Shown here in pieces: positions 1 through 14,416 of a DNA stretch of 64,000 nucleotides. A program made the position numbers and the translations under genes. Position 1 is the first letter of the stretch; each line of letters begins with the position of its first letter. The notes under the pieces are model-generated. The model made no database searches, was not told where the DNA came from, and was given only the letters and a program-made list of their open reading frames with translations. Source of the stretch: Gymnogyps californianus (Eukaryota; Chordata; Aves; Accipitriformes; Cathartidae); NCBI RefSeq assembly GCF_018139145.2, contig NC_059481.1, positions 6,126,368 through 6,190,367 on the forward strand. Direction: 5' to 3'.

Positions 1-3000
1 TAACCTCTGTCCCTGGGAACAGTGCAAGGCTGTCATCCTGAAGAGGAAGAGAGGATGTGACGTGGCTGGGGTTAGGTTGCCTTTGCTACAGGAAGGGAGA
101 AAGGTGGAGCTGGCACAGAGCGCTTGAGGTGAGCTGTGGAGATGGCCGAGGAGGCTGCCGTTTCTGGCAGGGACTGCTGCCTCCTGTGGCCTCTTTCCTC
201 TGTCACAGCAGAAAGCCTGGCTTTTCGTGACTCTTGCATGGACAGACTGGGCTGCCTTAGGCACGGCCCTGGCTGTCTGCTGTGCCAGGGAATGGCCTAC
301 TTTGCCTGCAGCTCGCTCTGAAGAGACCTGCTTCCCGCTTTGGTAAGTATCAAGTACAATCCTGAGCCTTTCTTGGGATAATCATGGCAAAGTCAGCCTC
401 AGAAAGCTAGCTTTTCATTACAAATACAGTTAAAATCTTGCAAGTATCAAACCCATGGATTTTTCTGTCTCTGTTTTGTAGGTTTTTTCTGCTTCCATGC
501 AAAGTACGGTTATTTGTAGTGAAAGAACAGATTTATTTTGCTTTAGAGAAAGTCTTTTGTTTTTCTTGAAAGGCACCCAAAAGTCATGGCAAAGCCAAAA
601 GAAAGGCTTTGAATAGTTATTCACAGATCTAGAGGCACTCCACAATGGCACATCTCAGAAATGTTCCCAGAGCTTCATGGTGGAATCACCGAGAAGGACG
701 CCAAAGGAGTTGCTGTGGGGCTTGGTGGCACCTGATTATTGAACAGAGCAAACTGTCAAACATAAAAATACCTGCTTGCTGCTTTCCCAATTTTGTGTGT
801 GTTTGGAAGCTCTGAAAGATCTGGATTGTTATCGAGTCCTGATGAGAATAGTGGGTAGTCATGAGCCATGTGACACTCCTCTGTTTCAATTCATTGTGGT
901 CCAGAACAGACTGTGGCCGGAGTCCAGTGCTTCAGCTTTGGCATCCCTGGATCAGAGGAGAGTGTTTAGCCCTGGATCTGACAGGAGTGCCATGAACTGA
1001 ACTGTGTAAGGATAGTAACATATAGAGATCTCTTGTCCTCTGGAAGGATTCCAGACATTTTTTTCAGACTCTGTAGGTACAGCCCACTGATATGCTGTCT
1101 ACACTGAACTGGAAGGCAGGATCTAGCTGGCATGTGCAGTACTGCAGTAGTGGAAAGGGAAGAGATTTTAGCCAAGACACTTGGACAAGTCCTTGTGTCT
1201 GAGATGTGCCAGATCTTTAAAGTTCATTCAGAGTAAAAGGAAACTTGTTTTTTACTCCAAAAGAATGATACTCAGTAAATTGTGCAGAAGTGAATTTATC
1301 TCCCTCAGAAGGATGGAGGGCTGAGTAAACCCTGCTGGTATCAGATGTCCTGTTTCAGGGACGTGCAAAGATTTCAAACTGGAAGCTTAGTGTGCAGAGC
1401 TGTTCTTAGCACAGCTCCTGCTCAGCCAGTGGCCTTGCCAGAAGCCCTGGCTTTTCTTTCACCATTTTTGCAGCAGTTCACAGGAGTATTTTCCTTAGTT
1501 TTGAAGAATGTTGTTTGCATGCCCAGAGCTGTTTAGTCCAGCCTGAGCTGGGGCTTTTTGCCTTCCATCAGTGGAAATTCCGTACAAGGCGCCAAATACA
1601 GGCTTTTATAGGGAGCAGCTTCCCCAAGTCACATTCCTATGGATCATATGGCTCAGTCTGAGATTTTTTTGATAGTGGCATGATTTTAGTTGTGCTTATT
1701 GGTGGAAAAGTCTTTGTATAAAAAAGGCCCAAGACAAATTATTTTTTTCTTTCCTAACATACGTGTCAGCTTGCCTTTTAAACAACCTACTCAGCCTGCA
1801 GGGCATCTGAGAGTTTGTGTTTAAGTTTAGTCAGTGATGTGGTTTCTGCACAGTTGGGGTTACCTGAACTGGGCTCAATTCCATGTTTTACATCATCAGG
1901 AATATAAGAAGTCAGCAAGACATATGGGGTATTACCCAGCTTTTCTAGCACTGAAAGCATTGAGCAGAGCCTACTCTGAACAAGTTTCAGGAATCTGGCA
2001 AGATTTAGTATCAGCAGTTAGAAGAAAATAATCTTTTGATAGGAAAAGGAAACAAACTGGATGTGGATGGTGCAATGAGTCTGGCTGATAAATTATGTTG
2101 TTATTTGACTGTCAGCTCCCTGTCTTTGTATTTCAGGCTCCAGACATGCTGAATATTTTTGTGGCAACCTACAGCTTCCCAACCTCCCTGTGCTCATATG
2201 CATTTAACAGAAGAAAAAAAACAGGCTAATACTGTTGATACTCTGTCTGGAAGGCAATGTGTCAGCATTTGTATTTCTCCCAAGAGGCATTAGTGGGTTT
2301 TTTTGGACTCCCTCTGGTCTCCCCTATGCTCTGAAACAGCCCTCTGGCTTGCCCTCGCGACTTCCTTTTCCCAAATAAAGAAACAAAATATTGAAGGGAC
2401 CCACTCCTCTTCCCCACATCCTCTGCATATCAGCAGGCAGGACTTCTGGAGTTGAGGTTCATTATTGACAAGCTGCCCTATTCCTGCCCTTTCAAGGCTG
2501 GCAGGTGTCAAATGTTATCTATGCCTGGACTTGCCCACTTGACCTTGGCCTTGCAGGAGATTTTATCAACAGTTTACTAAGCAAAAAATAATCAGGATTT
2601 ATTTTGGTTCAGTTTTGTTTTTCTTTCTTTCTTATTTATTTATTTGGCTTGTTTTCAGCCATCTGGTTAGGCCAGAAGCAGAGGGCTGGAAGGGAGAATA
2701 TTTTGGTCTGGATATTTTTGAATAATGAGAACCTGGCAGTGGAGCTGTATGAGCATCTCACAGAGAAGAAACCTTATCAGCTGGCAATCTGCTGTATAGT
2801 TCCTGATGCTGGCTGGTGTCTTACCAAACTGCAACCAAAATAATGAGGAGTGAGTTTTAGATTGAACTTTAAAATTCTTTGAGAAAACCAAGTTGTAACT
2901 TGCAGCATTTCTGCCTGCTTAGGTAAGGCAAACAGAGGAAAAGAAGGGTTAAAATAATGTGCTGCATGGTCATATTGCTGAGTAGGTGCAAGCAGACAGC

Positions 3001-6000
3001 TCACCAGGAAGACTTGCTGTAAAGAAGCCTGCAGTGGTCTACGGACCACTCTGGGTGTCATTGCATTCCTGCATGAGAAAGTGCACGGCAGAGAGAGATG
3101 CAGGCACATGCACCAAGAATAGGGTTAGAGCAAATGAAACCTGAGAGTTGGTTGAAGCATTTCAAATCTCTTCAAAGATTTTTTTTTTTTTTTTTTTTTT
3201 TTTATTCCATCAGGTGGAACATATAGTGTCTGGATTAGAGAACATTATCAGCTGGGCCAACCTCCTAAATCAATTAGGACTTGAAGGGCTTACCAGCACA
3301 TTTAGAGGGGCTTAGTGGTAAATTCTGTCTTGTTATTTCCACTGAAGTGGCAGTAGCTAATGTGAGAGAGGCAGAGATGGTGTCTATGAAACAGAGGAGG
3401 AAAAAGCAGCAGAAAGCAGTAAAAAAGAAGGTAGAGAAAATAGTTGAAATACATGCCCGAGAATAAAAAGACACGGTGATGCTATTTGCGCGTCTTGTTC
3501 ACGAAAGCTTATGTCACTGGGAGCAATTTGAATGATATGTATTTGCCTTAATTTCTTTAGAATCTGGGTAAGAATATAATTACCTCCCTTCATGCAATGC
3601 TGCGTATGACTGTTTTATTGTCCAAGAAGGGTTGTGCCATGACTGAAATGAAAAATCATTGCTATTGCTACAGAAAACTCCATGTAACTGTGCACCTCTC
3701 CTGTTAGTTAACAGAAGCCAGACCTTGTTTGCAGGAGTATTACGTATGTTTGCTAAGTTGTAAGCTGCTAAGGGCAGGTTTACAGTGATGGGAAGTGATA
3801 AACGCCCTTGGCAGGCTCGTTGGCTTGGCCAGCATCAACACTGCTGTACTGCTTCTGGACTTTAGCTGAGTCATGAACAGCCAGCCTGAGTGCATCTGGA
3901 CTGATCCCCCAAAACTTCTGGTGCCAAGGTTAGCGCTGGCAGAACCATCTCCAGTGTCTATAGCCTAAGTCCAGCAAGCTGGTCATTTTCTAATGCTGAT
4001 ACATCTCTTTTAGAAATAGAGACACTCTCAGCCTGGCTAAGATGCACAGAGGAAGGGTTATGAAAATTAAAATGTCACAAGGTTTAAAAAAGTAATGTCT
4101 GGATCTCAGTATGATGAGTGTGTTGGTTACAGTAGAGAAAAAGTGAGTGTATGACAGAGGGTTATGTTTGGTACTGTCCTTTATGCCAGCAGGGTTGCAT
4201 GTTTTATTAAGCATGCCCACCTTGAGCATCTAATAGTTTATGCAAGGAGTTGTGTTCCCAGATACCTGGGGGTGAACTTACTACGTCCTTTCTAATCCTT
4301 TATTCTTAAGTATGTAAGACTCCTCAAGACATACATGTGCATTAAAGTAGGCTAAGTCGCTGGTTCCTTTCCAAGCAGCACGGAAGTCAAAAAACCCAAA
4401 TATTTAGATGGAAATATGATTCTGGTGTAGCTAAGAGTATGAGTGCAAATATTTCTGGAAGGAGTTTCCTGAGATTTGAGCAAGTTTACATGCCTTTGAT
4501 AGTGGCAAAGTATGTCCTTAGAGAGGCAGGTTACTGTGACCTTCTGACCTTGTCTTTCTTAACTTGAACTTTATTCTTCTTATAAGGATAACTTGTAGCA
4601 ATTTCAGAAGCTCTTAGTAACTTGTGAGTAATGTGGCCTCTTTCCCCCCTCCCAGCTCTAGCCAAATAAATCTCTATGTTTCAAGATGAAAAATCTTGAG
4701 CTAAAAATAACTCCACCCCTCCTTTTATGTAGCTTCCTGTCTGGAGAATATCTTTAGTTTTTATGTGCACTTTGAGTGTAGTACTTACATTTAAGATGGT
4801 AAACAAAAATTTCAAGCCATGGATTAAAAAAAACTAGTTCTGTATTCTATCCATTTGTCTTCCCTTTGTCCTTAATCTTGATTTGCCCTGTAGGTTAGTC
4901 TTATCATAAAGACAGTATGAATGACTGTCTCAGCGCCTTTCCTCATTAATGCTGCAGGAAATTGATGAGTAGATCTCTGGAACTGTGGATTTTTTTGGCA
5001 AGAATTATAGCCCCTATTTATTTTGGAGGGACCCATGTGGCTTTCTAAGTAAATATGTGTTAAAATTTTCCCCAAAAATAAACAGAACAAGTAATTGCTT
5101 GATATATGAAGTTGACATTTTGGCTTTGTGATTTGCTATGATATGTAGAAATCTAATTTCCTCTTTGGAAAGATGCTACTGCAAAATTGTAGGTAAATTA
5201 AAATCAGTGGTTTATTCAGAAGGTGAGTAATAGACTCTGTTTTAATATATCAATATTTATTCTGCAGCTTCTCAGGTCTGCCCAGATATGTGCCATCTAA
5301 TGCTAAATGTATGCTTGGCTGATATTACCTTTGTTTGTAATTGGAATGGATAAAGATTGATGTAAGTGTCTTGCATACTCACTCTAGACAGGATTTGTAA
5401 ATAGCATTGCTCCGGATACTAAAAGAACATACAGGAGTTTCACTCTCAGCATTATATTCACTCGGTCTGTTTACTTGATGTTAGGCACTCAAATATGTGT
5501 ACTTGAATTCTAAAATCAGAGAATGAAATGTAATTTTGTAAGTTTAATGAAGCTGTGTCTGCTATTACAACTCTGCCTTAAAGGAATCTGTTGGATAAGT
5601 ACTATATTCGTAGTCGCTTCTATTTGTGCATCTTTTTTTTAATTAAACTTAAAAATAGACTCCAAAAAAGAGAAGCGTATGGCTTAATACATTGAGCACC
5701 CTTTGACACACTGAGATGCCCAGCGAATTGACACTGATAAAGGTTTGGATACGTGCCATGTTATTAGAAGCAATGGGAGTGAACTAGATGGCAGTGCCGT
5801 GGTGAGGAGGAGGGGGTGACAGGTTCTGAAGGGAAGCCATGCTCTTTTAAGGGCATAAGCACCTCAGGAAAAACGTTCCAACAAAAGATAGCTTAAAAAC
5901 AGGAGAACAGCTAAATTAATGGAATTATTCTGATTTTTCAGGAGTAAATCTGGCTGCAAAGTTAAAAACAATTTGAAAAGCCTTAATAATAAAATTAGTA

Positions 6001-6638
6001 AAATCTGTCATGATTTTATGTCTTACAGTTCATAATAGGGTTCAACAATGTAATTATGACATCCGTGCTGATTAATTATAGAAAACCTATTGCTCTGCTT
6101 TTGTTCTTCAGCTGGATAATTTTGTTGACTAAAACCATTTAGTTGCTTCCCCAAAGTCTGAATGTCTGAACGGTTGGCTTTGGATCATACGCTGAATTTG
6201 GGTATTACTGAGTAATATACAATTCAAATGTTCTTCTGTTATTATATGGAAATAAGAGAAAATGTATTTAAATTTGCCATTAGTTTTAACAGTATTCTAT
6301 GAAATTGGAACATCTGTGGTTTGAACCTTAGCTCTAGTGAAATGAATTTCTCTCTGTAATGCAGTGATCTCTTTGTATATTTTGATGTATTGAACAGGAC
6401 TCCAGTTTAACAGCAGCAAACTAGATTCTTCTTTATAAAATTTGCTTGCCCTCTGACCATTTTTTTTGTCAAGAAAAATTTTCACAAATATGCCTCTTCA
6501 AACTCACTTGAGAATTTTTAAATTTTGGAAAAATAATTGTAGTATAATTATTCTGAGAGACATTTGTATCTGTTGTTCACTACTTAGTATTAGAAATGTG
6601 AGTTTTGTTAGGTGATTGTGATTGGTCTTAGAAGTTGG
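1..6638. other. Intergenic DNA, left flank
   Basis: I see no recognisable exon, RNA gene or mobile element in this stretch apart from the T25 run. Open frames are short, at most 110 codons, and without domain features. Confidence 0.6.
3179..3203. repeat. Poly(T) run of 25
   Basis: An uninterrupted T25 tract lies in AT-rich intergenic DNA. Read on the minus strand it is preceded by GGAATAAA, so a retrotransposed 3' end was considered, but no gene-like sequence or flanking duplication is visible. Confidence 0.85.
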
Positions 6639-6643
6639 ACACT

Positions 6644-7787
6644 TGTGGTAGATTGACCCTGGCTGGATGCCAGGTGCCCACCAAAGCCGCTCTATCACTC
6701 CCCTCCTCAACTGGACAGGGGAGAGAAAATAAAACGAAAGGCTTGTGCGTCAAGATAAGGACAGGGAGATCACTCACCAATTACTGTCACGGGCAAAACA
6801 GACTCGACTTGGGGAAAAAAATTTATTTAATTTATTACCAGTCAAATCAGAGTAGGATAATAAGAAATAAAACCAAATCTTAAAAACACCTTCCCCCCAC
6901 CCCTCCTTCTTCCCGGGCTTAACTTTACTCCTGATTTCTCTGCCTCCTCCCCGCCAGTGGCACAGGGGGACAGGGAATGGGGGTTTGGGTCAGTTCATCA
7001 CACATTGTTTCTGTCGCTCCTTCCTCTTCAGGGGGAGGACTCCTCACACTCTTCCCCTGCTCCAGCGTGGGCTCCCTCCCACGGGAGACAGTCCTCCATA
7101 AACTTCTCCAACGTGAGTCCTTCCCATGGGCTACAGTTCTTCTGCTCCAGCGTGGGTCCCTTCCACAGGGTGCAGTCCTTCAGGAACAGACTCTGCTCCA
7201 GTGTGGGTCCCCCGCGGGGTCACAAGTCCTGCCAGCAAACCCGCTCCAGCGTGGGCTCCTCTCTCTGCACGGGTCCGCAGGTCCTGCCAGGAGCCTGCTC
7301 CAGTGCAGGCTTCCCACAGGGCTACAGCCTCCTTTGGGCCTCCACCTGCTCTGGCGTGGGGTCCTCCACAGGCTGCAGGTGGATATCTGCTCCACCGTGG
7401 GCCTCCATGGGCTGCAGGGGGACAGCCTGCCTCACCATGGTCTTCCCCACGGGCTGCAGGGGAATCTCTGCCCCGGGGCCTGGAGCACCTCCTCCCCCTC
7501 CTTCTTCCCTGACCTTGGTGTCTGCAGAGTTGTTTCTCTCACATCTTCTCACTCCTCTCTCTGGCTGCAATTGCTGCTGCGCAGTAACTTTTTCCCCTTC
7601 TTAAATATGTTATCGCAGAGGTGCTGCCACCATTGCTGATGGGTTCAGCCTTGGCCAGCAGCGGGTCCATCTTGGAGCTGGCTGGCATTAACTTTATCGG
7701 ACATAGGGGAAGCTTCTGGCACCTTCTCACAGAAGCCACCCCTGTAGCCCCCCCACTGCCAAAACCTTGCCACACAAACCCAATACA
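6644..7787 (-). mobile_element. Solo LTR of an endogenous retrovirus, copy 1
   Basis: The element runs from TGTGGTAGATTGACC to ACCCAATACA, with TG...CA termini, and is flanked by a perfect 5-bp target duplication ACACT (6639-6643 and 7788-7792). The promoter and polyadenylation signals place the sense strand on minus. A TATA-like ATATTTAAG lies at plus 7601-7608, and AATAAA signals lie at plus 6822-6827 and 6831-6836 near the LTR 3' end. It is unusually long for an LTR (1144 bp) because of an internal minisatellite. A 5-bp duplication is typical of class III (ERVL-like) elements, but the class is not certain. No internal gag, pol or env sequence accompanies it, so it is a solo LTR left by recombination. 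Confidence 0.9.
7060..7480. repeat. Degenerate ~45-bp minisatellite within LTR copy 1
   Basis: Units starting CTCCAGCGTGGG recur, for example at 7060, 7106 and 7145, continuing in diverged form to about 7480. Where copy 2 has two full 45-bp units, this copy has a single 39-bp unit (7106-7144), so a unit has been lost or never gained. Unit lengths in the distal part drift between roughly 40 and 55 bp. Confidence 0.75.
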
Positions 7788-7792
7788 ACACT

Positions 7793-10700
7793 TCTGGTGT
7801 TTCTGTTTCTTTTTTGGATGGCAAAAATTCATACAGGTGAATTTACGCAAGCATGTGCAGATGTGACTGAAAATTATTTTCCTCCACCATTTTGACTTCA
7901 TTAAACTTTAGATAGTCTGAGTTATCTGAATGTTTGCAGAAAAGAGAATAAAAGGTCAGAAACATGTAGCACAACTAAAACATTTATTTTAAAATTTGCT
8001 GTACTTTTCTGGCTGGCATTTCTTGTACTATATATTCCAGAAGTCTTGACTAAATCTTTATATCCACAGATTTCTGCAGCCTGTTTTCTTTAGTGATTAT
8101 GGGACCGAGCCTTAGCTGAGTGATACTGGCAGAAGCTAGAGGACTCCCATGTGAACGGAGTATTCTGATCCAAAGGAAAGCAGATTTTGTTGGCTCTATT
8201 GAGTTCATTTCAATCAACATAGATTCAATTTCCTTAAGAGCAAAATATAGCCTGTCTTTTGCCAGCACTTTCAGTAAGATTGAGTCCTGGCCTTCCATAC
8301 TACATCAATTAGTTCTACAGGACAACCCTTATCAATTCAGCTTCCTACTGTGAGCACGGTAGTGGGAGATGTTTAAGCCAACACTTGGATTGTCATTTAA
8401 AGCCGTGGAGTAGGCTCCCTAAATAGTAGTTAACTCTGTAAAGGAAGTTTGCTTATTGGCTATTAATACAAATAAATACAAGAGAAAGCAAATAAGGATT
8501 ATTTGGTCATAGAGACCCCCAAACAAACATTCGATTTAGTATCATGCATGCATTTTGGAGCAAAAATCCTACTGCACATAATACTTCAGAATGGCTGTTT
8601 TGCAACTCAAAAAAAAAAGCATACGGAGGTGATTACATGATCTTTTATATTTGAGAATTACACAGTCTCATGCTTGTCTGCTTAGGAAAGAAGTTGGCAT
8701 GTGGATAGGACAGTGCCCAAAGTCCTGGATTCACTTCCAGCTGCAGACTTCATGTGTTACCTCAGACAAATGCCTTTAGTTTTTGCGCTGTTGCTGGAAC
8801 ATGAAGATAATAACAGGCAGCAAAAATCAAATGTAAGTTCAAAGGAAAGAAAACACCCATTCAGCATTCTACATTAGGCCAAATCCAAACCCCACGCACT
8901 TCAAGGAGTTTTCCCACTCAGGCAAAGGTAGAAATGACCAAATCAACTACAGATTTTTTTCAAAGGCTTGAAATATGAAGACTTATTAGTGTGGGTAGAG
9001 ACTAGGGAGAAATGTGAGAGCGAACAAGACAAACATGTTGACGAGAAAAAGACAGTTGGGGGAAATTATCTACCTGTGTAGCAGCTAATGAGTTACAGAG
9101 TAAGGGAACTCTCCCATCAAAGTGGAATTTGTATTTCAGGCACATTGGTTCAGCTGGCCTTTGACAAGGATGAACATCTCTGATATTTCCGAGTGATGAA
9201 TAGGCCACAGCTAACCCAGCTGCCCTGCTGTTAGAAGAAAATGTTCAGGGAAGAAAAAGTACCACATAGAACTTTTTTCAGAGCTTTGGACTTCAAATCT
9301 TGCAGAGCCCTACAGCTTTACTTCTGCCTCCTCTTGCTCCACGAGATCTTTCCATGCTCACCAGCCCACATGACCTCCACCGCTGTGCCTTACAGCTGAA
9401 TTTGTGCTGCAAGTCAGTGCAGATGAGAACATGGCTCCTACGAAGTAGCTATCCCACCTTACTCCACATACCAACAACTACCTGCCTGTGTTCTACAGCT
9501 TTTCCTAAGTATGCTTAACTGGCTGCTGTGTGAAAGAGGATCTGGAGCTAAAAATATCTTTGGTCAAACCTGTCTTCGTGCTCTTACCAGAAGACTTTGG
9601 GGCCTTCTCTTCTGGCACTAAACTTTACAATTCCTCTGCCAGAGTGACAAATCCTTTCTAAGACGTCTGACTGTCTTGCCTGCCTTATATCTCTATCCCC
9701 AAACACTGAGATTATGTTATCACAAATCTGCCTGACATCTCTGTGTCTTTTCACAGGATCCACAAGCCATAGGCCTGGCTTTGACATACTCGTACAAGAG
9801 CAGAGCTCTGTGTCACAAGGACACTGTAGTGTTGTTGAGGACTTGAACTGCAGGTCCCCTGGGGCTTAGCAGGGGTGTCATTCATGAAGGAGCACAGTAG
9901 TGTAGCTCCAATTTAACAATTTATATATAAAGGAGCTGATTCACTTTGCTCTGTGGAACAGATGCTTACAGCTGCTTAATGCTCAATGGATTGTAACAAG
10001 GTTAGTAAAGTCTTCAGTAGTAATAGCAGCTTAAGGCACTATTGATCCTTTTGTGGACACCCTCAGTAGTGCTGGAATGATGGCATACGTAGGCACACTA
10101 TGAACTGAATCCTACTGAAAATAGTGCATCAAAATAAGGTGTATTGTGTTGTTTTGTTTTTTCTTGGTCACATCAGATTCCTGATTTGGTTTGCAGTGAG
10201 GCCATGCAACTGAAGAGATACCAATCCGGAGAGAGAGGCAGGAACTGGAAGAAATAGGTAGAGGAAAGGCAATAGGTCAGGGTGCAATGGAAGCCGCTGA
10301 CTTTGGACTGTAAAGCTATACCTTTGAGGGCGGTTGTCTTGGAGCCTTTTGCTACGTTTTCTACTTGGTGAAAATTTTCAGGGGAACCTTTCTTCAACTC
10401 AAATCCTTGCTGCAAACTGCACATACGTCATCACAGAGTCTGTGTTCTGGTAACTGATGAGGACAAGAGACATTTACTTGTATCCTTCCTTAAGAAAAGA
10501 AAAAAAAACTTTCATCCTACTGGATAGGCAGCATTTTATGAAGAAAATTTAAGAAATTAATTAACTATAACAGAATTTCACCTCTTTAACCTTAGCTCTT
10601 GAGCAAACCTGAGCTAAATAAACATCTGACCATTCAATCTCTTTCACTTAAGGTTAACTTGAGTTTATTATTCAGGCTACTGCCCTTGTGTATTAGGCAA

Positions 10701-12043
10701 AGCATAAATTATGCATACTAATTACCTTGGATGGGGCACGACTTTAATGAATTCTTTTAATTAAACTGCAACATAGTGGTTTTGTAGAGGATGGTCTATA
10801 TTTCATCCTTAAACTATGTAACCTTCATCTTTGTCTGGAGAGATCACACATTTGAGTTGGTTTAATTCATTTAAGTAGTATATACAAAGAGCAACCTATC
10901 CTCGCTATCACTGGGAAATTTGAAAAATGTTTATGTCCTGTTGCAGTGCTAAGAAATGAGATTCTTCAATGAAAAGTTATGGTTCTGGCGGGAAGGCAAG
11001 GGCCAACACAGGAAAAGGAAAGGCAGTCTTGAAGGAATGAACTTAAAGAATGGTGTAGTATTGGTAATTTCCAAAACAAACACAAGTAGATCATTTCCCA
11101 GGACATCTCACTTACTTGGCATTTTACATTAGTGATAAACCAGCAGAATTATCTGGGTCCCTAGTATGTTCTTTTGAAGTGGCTTTGGCTTCTTAAAAAT
11201 GATCAGGTCACAACAACTCAGCATAACAGTTACACTATTACCTGGAAAGAATTTGTCCACAGTGGCAATACCCGTAGCTTACTAGCAGGAATAGCAGCAG
11301 AGGCTAAATGATTAATTTGATTCTGATTCTTAAAAACAAAGCATGGTAATTGCACCCTCTCAATTACTTTGTCCTTGGCCCCACATATGAAATCCAGACA
11401 TGTATGTGCCCTTTCTCTTTTGCCTTTTGCTGGAGTTTATTATTTTGTTCTTGTTATTTACCTGTACTTGGCAGTTTTGAGGCTTCTGTGGCCTCCCAGA
11501 GTCCAAGGAATAAAAAAGGTCATTGGATATGCATCAACTGACAGAAAAGCTAACTGCTCGGTTGAAAAGAAGCATGGTGGCTGTTGGTAGTGTATTTATG
11601 AAGGAAAATAGCAAAGGTTGCCTGTCTTGACATTTATTCTATTACATCTATCTAGTCACCTTCCTCCAGGGTCCATATAAAACATAACTGTAAGGTGCGT
11701 TCCTGGTCAGTCATGCTGGCACATTTGTGTCTTTCTCCTTTTCTATAGATCTAATATGATATTGTGTCCTGTCCTTCACAGCTCACTGTTTGGTTGTTTG
11801 CTACTTGTGCACCAGCCAAGGTGTACATCCCCAGAAGTAAATGGGAATTTTCTGTTTTAAATTCAGTTTGCAGATAGTTTCATCCATCTCATGGTTGTCC
11901 TTTGGTCCCACCATCACTGTTTCTTTGGTGGTGTTTCTTCGTTGTTGCTTCCTCTGAAAGGAATATCTGCTCCATACAGTTACTTGTGTAGTTATCTCCT
12001 ACCACAGAAACCACTTCTAGTGATATGTATTGGAAGCAACTTG
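7793..12043. other. Intergenic DNA between LTR copy 1 and the CR1 tail
   Basis: Nothing recognisable is seen beyond AT-rich single-copy-looking sequence. In particular there is no gag, pol or env similarity that would join the two LTR copies into one provirus. Confidence 0.6.
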
Positions 12044-12085
12044 GTGAAAGGCCATTCCAACCCAAACGATTCTATGATTCTATGA
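12044..12085 (+). mobile_element. Very short CR1 3' tail
   Basis: The segment GGTGAAAGGCCATTCCAACC continues into AAACGATTCTATGATTCTATGA, matching the last ~42 bp of CR1 elements and the end of the larger copy at 22.9 kb. It is an extreme 5' truncation with no coding sequence. Confidence 0.8.
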
Positions 12086-14411
12086 GGACAGGAGTAACCA
12101 TGCCCCTATGCAGTCAGTGCATCCAAACTACTTTTACGTGTTTACACTCTATTTAATCTCAAGTATGATATGAAGAGAAATGGCCGATATACCGTATATG
12201 TGACATCAATCTAACTTTTAAGATCTGTTTAAAAATTTAGTGCTGGACTCTGTTCTTAGTTTTCTCTGAGGTCTTCTGTGGCAACAACTGAATTTAACAT
12301 TTTGTAAAGAAAGCAAAGTCTTCAGTTACTGTGAAAATGAGTTAAAATGCTTGTGCTCATAATACGTGACCAGTTTTATTCCATGTATACAAAGCCAGAT
12401 TTTAGAAAGTTGAAAAATATTTATTTGCTGGCATGCAAATGTTGCATCTCTCTCTATCTGCTGTTTGGGGAATGAATTTTAGTATGCACTTTGGAACAGA
12501 TTTAATCTCATCTGCACTTCCTTGGGTGAATCTACAGTTTAGGCTTTGCTCTTCATTGCAGTGATTCCTGTGTGATTTCAGTCGTTCCCTGATGCCATTA
12601 TTTGCCATAGGCTTGTCTTCCTCATGGTGCCTGCAGGCTGTGCTCTTATATAGCATATGTTTTGACAAGCCATCTGGTTTCAATAGGTTTCCCAAATGTC
12701 TGCCTTCTCACAACCTGTCTTTTTGGCAGCCACCAGTGCCTACAAACCCTCTGTCTGGCTTTCCCCATGGGTCAGAGATTCTTATTTTAGCATGGAAGTG
12801 TTAACATATGTGATAGAGAATGAAACAGCTTATGGAACCAATGGGACATTATTGGTATAGGGAAAGGGATTGAAACCAAAGGACTCAGCACAGTTCCCAT
12901 GAATGCCCCTGTCTGACATATACGGGTGAGTGAAATGGGTTTAGCGTACCTTCTGTCCGGGCACAATGCCATACTAACATAAGGTTCTCAGCACCGGCAA
13001 CCAAGAACCTGTGTACAGCATGTGTATCAAAGGTATTTGAAGACAGAGTTGCTCTGGGGGGCTAATTCAACAGCTGTGTATCTTAGACTTGCACATCTAA
13101 TTGTCAGAGAAGTTGGTCATGACTCCTGTGGCTTTTTTAACCCCCACAAAGGAACAGTTAGCAGAATGAAGAAAATTGCAACCCAAATGTTTCCCTTTCC
13201 TCAAATTGTCATGGAGAACCAGCTAAAAAGTTGTACTGCTAGGTGACAAAATGAGTACTAAGCAAATCCAAAGATCAGGATCTATAAGCAGAAATAAACA
13301 AAAAAGCATGGTTACATACCAAGTTATTTAGAGTTAATAAAAGATTAATTTCAGCGGTTATTGCATATCTTCAGAAGTTTGGATGGGAGAATAGTACTGG
13401 GGGAATTTTCCTCTCTGCTTTCTCTATTGCAACATAGTGAAATTACACTATTCCTGGTACTCATGTGAGCTAGTTGAAAGCTAGCATAGAAATACTACTC
13501 ACATCTCCCCGTTGTAACATATTCTAAAATGGTGTTGTAGTTTGGATCAACCTACACACTGAATATGCACTTGGGCATATCGTCTGGATGAAAGAGATGC
13601 ACGTGCAGTCTTCTTTAAACTTTCAAATTTCTAAACCTCTGCTGACCAGAAATTAGTTGGCCTATTCTTTACTTGCAATGATATAGTAAGAAGGTACATG
13701 TGAAAATGAGACCAATTGTCATATCAAACAAATGATTTCTGCTTTCCCAGTTCAATGTAAGACAGTACCTGTGCTAGGCTCAGTAGTTATTTCAGCTTCA
13801 CACAGGGAAGACAGAGACTAGCTTAGCCAAACCTGATGCTTTGGCTTCTAGACTGATCATCTTCTAGTTCTGAGAGCAGCCCTTCACAGTTTCTTGATGG
13901 ACTTTCCAGCTCTAGAAACAGTCACACTAGTAATTCTAAAATTAGCCTCAAAAATATGATTGGGGATCAAAGGAGCTGTCTGTCCATCTGGTTATAAACC
14001 TCAGCTATAAAATTGTACTCTTGTTACAGCAGTAACAGGCAATTTGCTATGTTCTTTCCACTTTGGATTCAGATTGTAAATCAAAGAGTTCCTCTTTTGT
14101 AATCTTTAGCCTCAGAGGATAAAAGAGCTATTTTAAGAATTCTCTAGAAATGACCTCGTATGTATGAAAGTAAAGAGATTGTAAACTCCATATGCTTGTA
14201 AACTGCTTCTCTTGTCCATGTCATGAGTAGCAAATACAAACATAAGTACATAGACTGCCTTCTGACAAGGCTGGAATGTCAAAAAAAGTTATCCCAAGCT
14301 TTCTGCGATCGGCAGAAATACATATACATGATAGGCATCTGCAGTCCCCCAAATAACTACATTTTTCCTTTTGTGTCTCGTATTGATGCTGAAAATAACA
14401 TGTGGTAGTGA
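12086..14411. other. Intergenic DNA between CR1 tail and LTR copy 2
   Basis: No gene or mobile element is recognised. The longest open frames are below 100 codons. Confidence 0.6.
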
Positions 14412-14416
14412 AGTGG

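Noticed and set aside
3100..3480. Processed pseudogene ending at the T25 run (poly-A on minus)
   Set aside because: An AATAAA adjoins the tract, but no gene-like sequence precedes it and no flanking duplication is visible.
6957..7639. Plus-strand frames of 215 and 220 codons, and similar ones at 14745-15609
   Set aside because: They lie inside the two LTRs on the strand opposite to the LTR signals. They arise from the minisatellite and are not genes.
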